From assembly GCA_016342585.1 (NCBI GenBank), contig JAEINK010000030.1, forward strand, positions 1 to 58,493: a stretch of DNA of 58,493 nucleotides. The letters are read 5' to 3'. The first letter of the stretch is position 1, and every line of letters starts with the position of its first letter. Below, one piece after another: positions 1 to 7,609 of the stretch. Below the pieces are notes generated by a model. That model ran no database searches. It saw nothing but the letters and a program-made list of their open reading frames with translations, and was not told where the DNA came from. The position numbers were made by a program, and so were the translations under genes. Origin of the DNA: Spirochaetales bacterium. GTDB lineage: Bacteria; Spirochaetota; Spirochaetia; UBA9216.

Positions 1-99
1 CATCCGGTTCCTCAGAGACATCCGGTTCCTCAGAGACATCCGGTTCCTCAGAGACATCCGGTTCCTCAGAGACATCCAGTTCCTCAGAGACATCCAGTT
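1..99. repeat. 18-bp tandem repeat, 5 copies plus a partial
   Basis: The unit catccggttcctcagaga is repeated from base 1 (and probably beyond the edge); four copies are identical, the fifth has one change and a half unit follows. On the minus strand each unit encodes EEPDVS, so the period is a multiple of three and the frame is kept. Confidence 0.9.
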
Positions 100-949
100 T
101 AGCACTCTCTTCAAGTTCAGATGGTTCAGATATCTTAAGAGGTTCATCTTCTCCAAAGTCATCCAGATCAACCACAATGTCCCAATCATCATCCATGTCA
201 TCCGATTCTTGGATTTTAATCTGTTCTGAATTAGATTCCGATGAATCCTCTTCATCGAGTGTTACTTCCCACTCATCATCTTCATGAAGCTCTACGGCTT
301 CATCGAGCTCTTCAGGTTCATCGAGCTCTTCAGGTTCATCGAGCTCTTCAGGTTCATCGAGCTCTTCAGGTTCATCGAGCTCTTCAGATTCATCGAGCTC
401 TTCAGGTTCATCGAGCTCTTTAGGTTCATCGAGCTCTTCAGGTTCATCGAGCTCTTCAGGTTCATCGAGCTCTTCAGGTTCATCGAGCTCTTCAGGTTCA
501 TCAAGCTCTACGGGTTCATCGAGCTCGATATCTATCGAGTCTGGAACAGGTATAGTTTTGCCGTCTGATCCATCCTGGGGCTCCTCAGACTGTTCCAAAC
601 CCTCCTCAGGAGGAAAACGCCCCTCTTCAGAAGCGTGCGAGTCTAACACACCCCTCTGTGCCTCCAGTGAATCAAGACATGCCAACATCTCTTCAGAAAG
701 TTCCGATGTCAACACAGACTCAAAACTCCGCAATTGTTCAAGAATAGTCTCAAGCCGGTGAGCTGTCTGAGTCATCCCCTCATAATCCATATATGAAGCT
801 TCAGACTTAAGTGAGTGAGCTGTTCTGAAACACTGCTCGAGGATCTCCTTGTTTTCAGGCTCCTTTTCCAGCTGAAGAAGCTGGGAGCTTAACCTGTCAA
901 GAAAGGTACGAGTGTCGTGCAGAAAGTTGCGAAAGAGCTTATTATCCAT
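1..949 (-). CDS. CheA-P1-like histidine phosphotransfer (Hpt) protein with acidic repeat tail, partial
   Basis: An open minus-strand frame runs from ATG at 949 to the window edge without a stop (316 codons seen), so the C terminus is missing. Residues 1-90 form a helical domain with the Hpt signature AHSLKSEA; His45 sits where CheA P1 carries its phosphorylated histidine (consensus AHTLKGSA). After about residue 110 the chain is extremely acidic: thirteen ELDEPE-type hexapeptides, then an Asp/Glu-rich stretch containing WDIVVDLDD, then EEPDVS hexapeptides at the edge. It starts 3 bases after the SwrB-like gene with GGAGAG before the ATG, so it is co-transcribed with the motility sigma factor genes. 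It could be a CheA with an expanded P1-P2 linker or a stand-alone Hpt protein; the kinase core, if present, lies outside. The Hpt call is fairly firm, the CheA identity open. Confidence 0.72.
   Translation of the reverse strand, partial: MDNKLFRNFLHDTRTFLDRLSSQLLQLEKEPENKEILEQCFRTAHSLKSEASYMDYEGMTQTAHRLETILEQLRSFESVLTSELSEEMLACLDSLEAQRGVLDSHASEEGRFPPEEGLEQSEEPQDGSDGKTIPVPDSIDIELDEPVELDEPEELDEPEELDEPEELDEPEELDEPKELDEPEELDESEELDEPEELDEPEELDEPEELDEPEELDEAVELHEDDEWEVTLDEEDSSESNSEQIKIQESDDMDDDWDIVVDLDDFGEDEPLKISEPSELEESAKLDVSEELDVSEEPDVSEEPDVSEEPDVSEEPD
281..532. repeat. 18-bp tandem repeat, about 13 copies
   Basis: The unit ttcatcgagctcttcagg repeats with almost perfect identity between 299 and 496, flanked by more diverged units at 281-298 and 497-514 and a partial unit after that. 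On the minus strand it encodes the hexapeptide ELDEPE. The near-identity at DNA level, including third positions, points to recent expansion by slippage or recombination. Several open frames on both strands here are products of the repeat and not genes. Confidence 0.92.
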
Positions 950-952
950 GAT

Positions 953-1639
953 TTATCTCTCCGGAGCCGATCTCTGGTTCATCGAAAGAATAAGTTCAAT
1001 CTCTCCCAGAGTTATATTTAGTTTTGAGGCAATTGAGTTAACATCCTCTCCTCGTGTATACATTTCCAGAACCCTCTGCTTTGATGTCTTGGGAGGTTCC
1101 TGAGCTTTTCGTTGTTCGTTTGCTTGAAAATTTATTTTCACCGGTCGCTCCTCTTCAGGAGAAGAAGGGACATCAGGTTCACTTTGTACATTTGAAGCCT
1201 GTTCATATTGGGTTTGAGCATAAGAGACTGGGGTAGCTTTGGCCAGGCGTTCCTCGCTGGAAATATTTGTCCTAACCGAAGGATTAACATTCGCCGGAAA
1301 ATCATCACCCGTATTTTCAATTGGATGATTATTTATACGCGGGCGTTTATAAACAACGGTTTCTTCTTTCTGCTTTTTGTTCAATTCCCTGTTAATAAGA
1401 AATATTTTCTTATCAGATTGTTCCATAAGAAGAGATAAAGTTCTGATTTTATCTTCCACAAGGGTGATATTGCGTTCGGTCGTCTGATTTAACTCTGTAA
1501 TAATGTTGTCTATTTCGACTTCGATTTGAGAAAGCAACTCGGTGGAGCGAATAGCCCTGTCGATCCGTCGTCTTAAGAGAATATAAATTAGCGCAACGGC
1601 TATGATGTTCAATCCAAGAATTAAGAGAATCCAATTCAC
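953..1639 (-). CDS. SwrB-like membrane-anchored motility regulator
   Basis: This 228-residue protein has one N-terminal membrane segment (residues 3-22), a charged stretch likely to form a coiled coil (about 25-95), a disordered Pro/Glu/Gln linker (about 95-180) and a C-terminal helix-turn-helix-like segment (about 187-220) with VLEMYTRGEDVNSIASKL. The architecture, and the position a few genes after the motility sigma factor, match SwrB of Bacillus subtilis, which follows sigD and promotes flagellar basal body assembly through FliP/FliG. The sequence itself is too diverged to be sure. It lies 6 bases after the small unknown gene and 3 bases before the Hpt gene. What is seen is the TM, coiled coil and HTH layout; the SwrB role is inference. 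Confidence 0.55.
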   Translation of the reverse strand: MNWILLILGLNIIAVALIYILLRRRIDRAIRSTELLSQIEVEIDNIITELNQTTERNITLVEDKIRTLSLLMEQSDKKIFLINRELNKKQKEETVVYKRPRINNHPIENTGDDFPANVNPSVRTNISSEERLAKATPVSYAQTQYEQASNVQSEPDVPSSPEEERPVKINFQANEQRKAQEPPKTSKQRVLEMYTRGEDVNSIASKLNITLGEIELILSMNQRSAPER

Positions 1640-1645
1640 TGTAGT

Positions 1646-1969
1646 TTATCCTGTAATGTCTAAATTGTGACCGAGGTCCGGATCTCTGAAGTAGTCCTTT
1701 TTACGTTCCTCTTTATCTTCGGTTTCCTTTCGGTCACCGCTTTCGGCGAAAGATGCGTTACCTTCCCCCTCTTCTTTTACATCTTCAAGCCCCTCTTCGG
1801 TCTTGTCGGTTTCATTTATCTGATGATCATTCTCTTCGGCATGTTTTACCAGGTTCATCCCCTGTTGGGTCTGTTGAAGTGCCGCGGCATTCCTCATATG
1901 TGCCTGTTCACGGCCAACCTGATTAAGGTGTGAGAATAGGGTCTGTAAATCAATAGGTCTGACAGACAT
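1646..1969 (-). CDS. Small charged protein of unknown function, downstream of fapA
   Basis: I do not recognise a family for this 107-residue protein. The first 38 residues (MSVRPIDLQTLFSHLNQVG and a Gln/Ala-rich helix) look structured; residues 40-95 are almost all Glu, Lys, Asp and Gly and are probably disordered. There is no signal peptide or membrane segment. Its ATG overlaps the fapA stop codon by one base, which implies translational coupling. The position between fapA and the SwrB-like gene suggests a motility-related cytoplasmic role, but nothing in the sequence proves it. The reading frame is supported by the coupling and by tight packing of the neighbours. Confidence 0.6.
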   Translation of the reverse strand: MSVRPIDLQTLFSHLNQVGREQAHMRNAAALQQTQQGMNLVKHAEENDHQINETDKTEEGLEDVKEEGEGNASFAESGDRKETEDKEERKKDYFRDPDLGHNLDITG

Positions 1970-3912
1970 TATTTTCCTCTGGAGAAATCTTCGTCAGTCT
2001 CCTCAAACTTAACAGGCTTTATTTCATGGTTTTCATTTATGAAAGTAATCGCCTTAAACTCATTCCTAATCTTAAGACTTGCGTCTTTGATTACGACCTT
2101 GGTACCGGGATAAACCCTGGAGGAGGCAGATATTTTACCTACGAGCTTAAGAGAATCAAGATACTCTTTCAATTCCTGCTTCTCTTCTTCCAGTTTTTCC
2201 CTCTCTGCTTCAATATCGGTTCTTTTTTCTATAAGCTCCAACAGGTATTCTTCCTTTTCCTCCGGAAGCTTCTTTTTAACCTTTTTAAGATTTTCGAGGG
2301 TTCCAATATTTCGGTCAACTTCATCATACTCATCAAGTGAAGTAGCTATAAGTTTTTCAAGCTCTGCCATACGCTCGGAGCTCTTTGGATCATAACCTAC
2401 TTCCAGAATTGTCTCTGATCCGGATAAAGAACCAAAAGTTTTAGCCCTTATCTCTTCGGCGGCACGAAGATGACCACCAACAATAGTCGCTCGCTTTCCC
2501 TGGCAAATGATAAATTTATTTGAATCAACATTTGAATTGATAATTCCATCCGAAGCGACAACAAGTTCACCTGACTCAACTCTGCTGTTTTCGATGAATT
2601 TTGCCCAGACACCTTTTCCTGCCCGAATAAAACCTTCACCTTTTCCATTCAGCCCCTGATGAACAATGATATCGCCTTCAGCATCAAGTTCACACTTACC
2701 CACATTACCCATAACTTCAATGTTTCCGGCGGCTTTTACCTTAAATCCATCAGCTACACTGCCCTTTACAATAACAGTACCAAGGAAAATTACATTTCCA
2801 CCGGATTTGAGGTTAACATCCCCTTGAACCATATAAACGGGCTCTACATTGATCCTGGCTCCACTGATAATAACCTGACCATTTATTTCCGCTATAGCTG
2901 TAAGCTTATCATTTGACTGCCTTACATTTTTACCGAGTTCAAAATCAACATCACTTCCAGGTTTTGTAGGAACCAATTTACCGGTTACTGTTCTTCCGGG
3001 AGTTCCATCATCAGCGGGTATTTTTTTAGCCAGAACCTGACCTTCGACTACGTTCTGAATTAGGTTCATTTCTCGAAAATCAACCCTTCCGTTCTTCTCT
3101 TTAAGGTTAACCTGATCCCTGTTCATATCAAAATTATAAGTTATTCTTGCGTTTCGTCCGGGTATGGGCTCCGAACCTTCAGCAATTAAAACCGGCTGAT
3201 TATAAATAGGATCATCCTCCAGTTCTACCAGAGTATTCTCCTTGATACCATGAATAATGCCATTACTTTTAAGAAGACCAAGAATGGAATCAGCAGAAAT
3301 ATCTGCTCCTCCCTGGCTTGGGGGGTTAATCGTGACATAACCCTTCATATCCTGATCCCGGATATCGACTGTCATCAGGGCATCATTAACAGGATTGTGG
3401 TCGAACTCCGCTATTTTAACAGATTCACCATCAGCATTTTTTACGATTTTACCAACAAGAGATTTATCAAAATGCAGGATACTTCTACTGCGGATAACTT
3501 CGAGGGCCTGTTTTTCAGTTACCTTCTTTCCATGCCCCTCAGGACCGATAACCTTAAGTAAAACTCCGTCATGAGAGAATCTTATAAAAGCCTTCCCATC
3601 CATATCAACAGGTTCTGCATCTAAACCAAGGTCCAAATCTACATCAAAATCACCATCTTCAGAAAAGGTACTATCTTCATCAAGCATTTCATAAGCTAAT
3701 AAACGAACTTTCTTCTTCCCGACACCCATTACACCAGAGCTACCTTTATCGAGAATTTCATATTCAATTTTTCTCAAAGGAAGTGCCAATTCAATTGTGG
3801 CCTGGGAAAGAGCCTCCTCCATGGTTGCTCCCTCAACTTCAACAGAGCGCCGCTGTCTGTCTTCAGAGGCCTTCTGCTTCATGAACTCCCGTAAATCAGC
3901 CAATTCCGGCAT
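1969..3912 (-). CDS. fapA: FapA family flagellar assembly protein (Jag_N-like + DUF342)
   Basis: The product is 647 residues. Residues about 22-75 resemble the Jag N-terminal domain (EVEGATMEEALSQA, later GVMGVGKKKVRL). The bulk, about 140-500, is the Gly/Val-rich DUF342 fold that gave FapA its name, with turns such as GGNVIFLGTVIVKGSV and AAGNIEVMGNVGKCEL. A coiled coil follows (about 505-575) and a short beta-rich C terminus. In Vibrio, FapA influences polar flagellum placement; in spirochaetes and Firmicutes the gene sits beside the motility sigma factor, as here. It begins 7 bases after the sigma gene. The family call is strong, the exact function in spirochaetes is not established. Confidence 0.88.
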   Translation of the reverse strand: MPELADLREFMKQKASEDRQRRSVEVEGATMEEALSQATIELALPLRKIEYEILDKGSSGVMGVGKKKVRLLAYEMLDEDSTFSEDGDFDVDLDLGLDAEPVDMDGKAFIRFSHDGVLLKVIGPEGHGKKVTEKQALEVIRSRSILHFDKSLVGKIVKNADGESVKIAEFDHNPVNDALMTVDIRDQDMKGYVTINPPSQGGADISADSILGLLKSNGIIHGIKENTLVELEDDPIYNQPVLIAEGSEPIPGRNARITYNFDMNRDQVNLKEKNGRVDFREMNLIQNVVEGQVLAKKIPADDGTPGRTVTGKLVPTKPGSDVDFELGKNVRQSNDKLTAIAEINGQVIISGARINVEPVYMVQGDVNLKSGGNVIFLGTVIVKGSVADGFKVKAAGNIEVMGNVGKCELDAEGDIIVHQGLNGKGEGFIRAGKGVWAKFIENSRVESGELVVASDGIINSNVDSNKFIICQGKRATIVGGHLRAAEEIRAKTFGSLSGSETILEVGYDPKSSERMAELEKLIATSLDEYDEVDRNIGTLENLKKVKKKLPEEKEEYLLELIEKRTDIEAEREKLEEEKQELKEYLDSLKLVGKISASSRVYPGTKVVIKDASLKIRNEFKAITFINENHEIKPVKFEETDEDFSRGK

Positions 3913-3919
3913 AGTTACC

Positions 3920-4708
3920 TCACATAATACCTTTTTTAATATTGGTAAGTTTGGCCCTTAATCTAGTAATGGCCTTTGTATGAAGCTGAGAAATTCTGGA
4001 TTCTGTTACTTCAAGGACCTTACCAATCTCTTTCAGGGTTAGATCTTCATAATAATAAAGGACTAAAACCTTCTTCTCTTTCTCCGGCAACTCATCAATA
4101 GCCTGAACAATGACCCTTTTAATCTCATCCTTCTCAACGATTGTATCGGGATTTAAAGACTGGGGCGACTCAATGGAATCAACAATCGAAACCTTGTCAT
4201 TGTCATCTCCGGTATACCAGATATCATTAAGGGATAGAATCGAAGTCCCGCTTGTCTTCAGCATCAACTTCTGAAATTCGGCAATAGTCATATTCAGTTT
4301 ATCAGCAATTTCCAGATCCGAGGGAGTCCTTCCCAGAGAGATTTCAAGTTGACTGATAATGATTTCCACTTCTTTTATCTTCTGTCTTATTGATCGGGGA
4401 ACCCAATCGATCGACCTGAGTTCATCGAAAATGGCCCCTCGAATCCTTGTCACGGCGTATGTTTTGAATTTAACCTGCTTTTCAGGATCATATTTATCGA
4501 TAGCATCAAATAGACCGAAAACGCCATAGCCAACGAGATCATCAAATTCTACATTACTGGGCATACCAACGGCGACCTTGCCGGCGACATACTTTACCAG
4601 AGGTGCATATTGCTTTATCAGAGCATCCCGGATACGAGCATCTTTCTGCTTCTTATAATCGATCCAAAGCTCCTGTTCTGTCTTTCCGTCTAACAGCACG
4701 TCTGCCAT
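3920..4708 (-). CDS. whiG: RNA polymerase sigma factor, FliA/WhiG (sigma-28) family
   Basis: The 262-residue protein has the sigma-70 family regions expected for FliA/SigD/WhiG. Region 2 (about 40-105) contains [20 protein letters not shown] and [20 protein letters not shown], region 3 is near 105-165, and region 4 (about 205-255) contains [21 protein letters not shown], the -35-binding helix-turn-helix. Region 1.1 is absent, as in the family. It directs RNA polymerase to late flagellar and chemotaxis promoters. It lies 3 bases after the acidic membrane protein gene and 7 bases before fapA. No FlgM anti-sigma gene is seen in the window. I found no convincing sigma-28 promoter inside the motility block, in line with early flagellar genes being read by sigma-70 in spirochaetes. 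Confidence 0.93.
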   Translation of the reverse strand: MADVLLDGKTEQELWIDYKKQKDARIRDALIKQYAPLVKYVAGKVAVGMPSNVEFDDLVGYGVFGLFDAIDKYDPEKQVKFKTYAVTRIRGAIFDELRSIDWVPRSIRQKIKEVEIIISQLEISLGRTPSDLEIADKLNMTIAEFQKLMLKTSGTSILSLNDIWYTGDDNDKVSIVDSIESPQSLNPDTIVEKDEIKRVIVQAIDELPEKEKKVLVLYYYEDLTLKEIGKVLEVTESRISQLHTKAITRLRAKLTNIKKGIM

Positions 4709-4711
4709 AGG

Positions 4712-5410
4712 TTAACCTTCCTGCTCTTTCTTCAATATTGTCTGTATAGCCTGTGCTGCTTCAACGATATCATGGGATCCCCCAAGGACATCAAAGGACC
4801 CGGAACTTCCCGATCCACCAGCATCACCAAGACTGTCCAGCTCCGAAGGAGCTGCATTAAACGTATTTTCAAATTCACCAATATCCTGCATTGGAGCGCC
4901 GGGATCATCAGCCGATGCCAACTCTTCAACCTCTTCAACATCACCTGTTACTCCGGCTTCCGCTACAGATTCAAGCTCCTCGACCTCTTCAACATTCGAG
5001 ATATCATCCATTCCGGACGAAGAGGGTGCTTGTCCTGACGGCATCCCTGGAACAAAGGAGTCACTATCACCATTAACCCCGTTTGAACTTTTGGCTGCGG
5101 CAGTAAAAGCATAATTACCACCCTCTGCAGAAGATTCATCATCGTCATCGAGAACAATATTAACGTTACCTCCGACGTCTGATTCACCCTCTTCAACCGA
5201 TTCATCCTCATCTGCCTGTTCTTCAATAAGCTCCGGTAAAAACTGCTTAATTAGAAAGCTTATACCAATAAAAAAACCGGCAAAGAGGATTCCACTCAGG
5301 AGGGCTCGAACAAATACAGTGCCGAAGCTTACGTCACTGAAAATTCCGATTATTAATGACAGAAAAGCAGCAATCCCGCCTGCAATTACAGTCAATTTAA
5401 TGTTAATCAC
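4712..5410 (-). CDS. Two-TM protein with acidic, low-complexity cytoplasmic tail, unknown function
   Basis: GTG at 5410 is the chosen start because GGAGGGG lies just upstream; this gives 232 residues. Two hydrophobic segments (about residues 5-25 and 34-56) are followed by about 170 residues rich in Asp, Glu, Ser and Gly with no recognisable domain. The tail holds an internal duplication (NVEEVEELESVAEAGVTG then DVEEVEELASADD). The extreme C terminus (SHDIVEAAQAIQTILKKE) looks helical and may be the functional end. It lies between flhG and the sigma factor gene, 3 bases before the latter. Genes of this sort in the same position occur in other spirochaetes; no function is known to me. Confidence 0.65.
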   Translation of the reverse strand: MINIKLTVIAGGIAAFLSLIIGIFSDVSFGTVFVRALLSGILFAGFFIGISFLIKQFLPELIEEQADEDESVEEGESDVGGNVNIVLDDDDESSAEGGNYAFTAAAKSSNGVNGDSDSFVPGMPSGQAPSSSGMDDISNVEEVEELESVAEAGVTGDVEEVEELASADDPGAPMQDIGEFENTFNAAPSELDSLGDAGGSGSSGSFDVLGGSHDIVEAAQAIQTILKKEQEG

Positions 5411-5429
5411 ACTCCCCTCCAAACACTAT

Positions 5430-5435
5430 ATTATA
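5430..5435 (-). promoter_or_regulatory. Candidate -10 box upstream of the acidic membrane protein and sigma gene
   Basis: On the minus strand a perfect TATAAT lies 20 bases before the GTG start. A TTGACG is present at 5458-5463 but the spacer is 22 bp, too long for a normal sigma-70 promoter, so only the -10 is offered. The 68-bp gap after flhG is one of the few places in this block where transcription could restart. Confidence 0.3.
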
Positions 5436-5478
5436 GCTTATGGCATATTCCGTTGATCGTCAAGTTACTATAATAAAA

Positions 5479-6348
5479 CTAAATTCTGCCCATCAATTTC
5501 TGGATGAACCTGTTTACTCCGCTTCCTTCCTTATATTCAACCTTTTCAAGTCGACTTACCAGCTGTTTGACACAAATTGAGGCTTTGCTGTTAGGTTCAG
5601 AAACCATAAATGGTTTTTGCTTAATAACCGCAGCAGACACGATGGGATCATCATAAACATATCCAAGGTAATCGACTTTCAGGTTTAAAAACTGCCCTGC
5701 AATATTAATAACTCGCTCGGAGACCTTCTTTCCTTCTGTAACAGATTTTACTCTATTCACGATGAGTTTTAATCCAATATCCATATTATCTATCTCGGTA
5801 GCAATAATTTTAATGATTCCATAGGCATCGGTAATGGCGGTCGGTTCGGGGGTCGTTACAATGATAACATCATCAGCAGCAGCCACGAAAGCGAGAACAT
5901 TACTGGAAACACCGGCACTTGTATCAATAATTATTATATCTGCAGATGAAAGCTCGGAGAGTTCATTTATAAAACCATCCCGCTCTTCCTGCTCAAGATT
6001 CGCGATTTTAAAGAAACCGGAGGCTCCTGCAACAATTTTAATACCATAATCGGTATCAAGGATTATCTCCTTCATTGTCTTCTGTTTACGAATAATATGG
6101 TATAGATTATATTTTGGGATCATTCCAAGCACAACATTTACATTGGCAAGTCCAAGATCTGCATCAAGAACGATAACTTTTTTACCCAGTTTGGCATAAG
6201 CCAGACCAAGATTTATGGAAAGGTTGGTTTTACCTACGCCCCCCTTTCCGCTGGCCACAGTTATAATCCTGGTTTTTTCGACTCCGCCATTATCTTCAGC
6301 GCTCCGTCCTTTCATTATTTCGCGTAACTGTTCTGCCTGGTCAGTCAT
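5479..6348 (-). CDS. flhG: MinD-like ATPase FlhG (FleN/YlxH)
   Basis: The 289-residue ParA/MinD-type ATPase has the deviant Walker A KGGVGKT at about residues 35-41, a switch I-like DADLGLANVNVVLG and a Walker B region with IIIIDTSAG. The N terminus begins MTDQAEQLREIM, the DQAxxLR motif by which FlhG proteins stimulate the FlhF GTPase. FlhG limits flagellar number and position and helps assemble FliM/FliY-containing C-rings. It follows flhF by 2 bases, as in Bacillus, Borrelia and Treponema. The C-terminal amphipathic helix (VNRFIQKLMGRI) is the likely membrane-targeting sequence. Confidence 0.94.
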   Translation of the reverse strand: MTDQAEQLREIMKGRSAEDNGGVEKTRIITVASGKGGVGKTNLSINLGLAYAKLGKKVIVLDADLGLANVNVVLGMIPKYNLYHIIRKQKTMKEIILDTDYGIKIVAGASGFFKIANLEQEERDGFINELSELSSADIIIIDTSAGVSSNVLAFVAAADDVIIVTTPEPTAITDAYGIIKIIATEIDNMDIGLKLIVNRVKSVTEGKKVSERVINIAGQFLNLKVDYLGYVYDDPIVSAAVIKQKPFMVSEPNSKASICVKQLVSRLEKVEYKEGSGVNRFIQKLMGRI

Positions 6349-6350
6349 TA

Positions 6351-7601
6351 TTATTCTCCAACTTTCTCTTTCATTTTTTCTACATTAAGGCTGAACCCCT
6401 CAAGATTCTTCAATAATCTCATCCGGCTCGCTTTCTCAATATCTGCAGGTACCCCCTGACCGAAGGTAACATACGCCAGGGGCTTTTGCATCTCCGCAAG
6501 GATACTGATAATATTTCCAATTCTCATGGTTTCATCCAGTTTAGTCAGGATAATCCCATTATAATTGAAAGGTTCAAATTCACGACATATTTCTCGTATA
6601 TCAGAGGCTTTCGTCGTCGCACTTATAGCCAGAAAATATTCGGCTTTTGATCCGCAGGGCTCCAAAAGTTCCCTCATGGAGGCAATATTTTTAAAGTCCT
6701 TTTGTGATCTTCCTGTTGTATCTACATAGATAATATCAATATCTTCAAAAAGCGCCAGCTTTTTTTTCATCTCATCCCTGGTTTCAACCGAAGCCACAGG
6801 AATATTCATGATATCCCCATAGGTTTCAAGTTGTCCTCTGGCTCCAATACGATAATTATCTATTGTAATCATTCTAACCCTGGGAATTTCCGGATTATCC
6901 TGATCAAGGATCGACATTGCCGCAAGTTTTGCAATGGTTGTGGTTTTTCCAACTCCTGTGGGACCAATCAGTACAACTCGTTTGTTTTTTTTATCGGAAG
7001 TATCCGGATAGACTCCAATTTCTTCTCCAATCCACTGAACAACCCTGTCCTGAACATGACCAAAATCATCAAGAGCAGCATAGGATAATTCACTTTTCAC
7101 ACGCTTCATCATATTTTTAATAAACCCGTGGGAAAAATCATTCTGTACAAGAAGGTCTTCTATTGCTTCAAGGCTTGGGTGTTCCCCTTCATCACTTTCC
7201 GGCCCCTTTCTAATCTGATCTTTTAATTCTTTCAACTCGGATAGAACCAGTTCCATCCCATTACTCGATATAGTATCAGTCCGAATTTCGGTTTTCCCCT
7301 GTGCAGGTTCCCGTACTATACCGGAACCGGTAGCACCTGAAATTGAATTCTGCCCCACACTTCCGGGAGATGTCATTGATAAAAAGCGACTTTTTTCAGT
7401 CTCAAGTTCTTTCTTTCGCTTGAGCTGTTTTTCATTCGACAGAATACCGGTAATCTCAACCCCGTCACGCGTGAAAAGTCCGAGGAACCCACCCATTTTG
7501 ATATTTTTGTGGGTCATTATCTGGGCACGATCACCATATTTTTCTTTAATCTGTCTTACGACCTCCCTATGAGAGGTTCCCTGTTCTGTAAAATACTGCA
7601 T
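6351..7601 (-). CDS. flhF: Flagellar biosynthesis GTPase FlhF (SRP-type)
   Basis: The 416-residue protein has the FlhF B, N and G domains. Residues 1-65 are the basic B domain (MQYFTEQGTSHREVVRQIKEKYGDRAQIM region), a linker follows to about 110, then an NG GTPase with Walker A GPTGVGKT at 213-220, DTTGR near 295 and TKLDE near 352. It is an SRP54/FtsY relative that recruits early flagellar components to the assembly site at the membrane. It sits between flhA and flhG with gaps of 8 and 2 bases. Confidence 0.94.
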   Translation of the reverse strand: MQYFTEQGTSHREVVRQIKEKYGDRAQIMTHKNIKMGGFLGLFTRDGVEITGILSNEKQLKRKKELETEKSRFLSMTSPGSVGQNSISGATGSGIVREPAQGKTEIRTDTISSNGMELVLSELKELKDQIRKGPESDEGEHPSLEAIEDLLVQNDFSHGFIKNMMKRVKSELSYAALDDFGHVQDRVVQWIGEEIGVYPDTSDKKNKRVVLIGPTGVGKTTTIAKLAAMSILDQDNPEIPRVRMITIDNYRIGARGQLETYGDIMNIPVASVETRDEMKKKLALFEDIDIIYVDTTGRSQKDFKNIASMRELLEPCGSKAEYFLAISATTKASDIREICREFEPFNYNGIILTKLDETMRIGNIISILAEMQKPLAYVTFGQGVPADIEKASRMRLLKNLEGFSLNVEKMKEKVGE

Positions 7602-7609
7602 TTCTCTTC

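Noticed and set aside
1..532. Possible CRISPR array
   Set aside because: Units are 18 bp, contiguous without spacers, and translate into a regular peptide; no cas genes are near.
241..568. Several open frames on both strands with HRALQV, FIELFR and MNLKSS repeats
   Set aside because: They are other-frame readings of the 18-bp repeat. The minus-strand frame from 949 is the coding one, since it stays open for 316 codons, has a ribosome binding site and begins with an Hpt domain.
5436..5463. TTGACG as -35 for the TATAAT upstream of the acidic membrane protein
   Set aside because: The 22-bp spacer is too long; only the -10 box is kept as a weak candidate.
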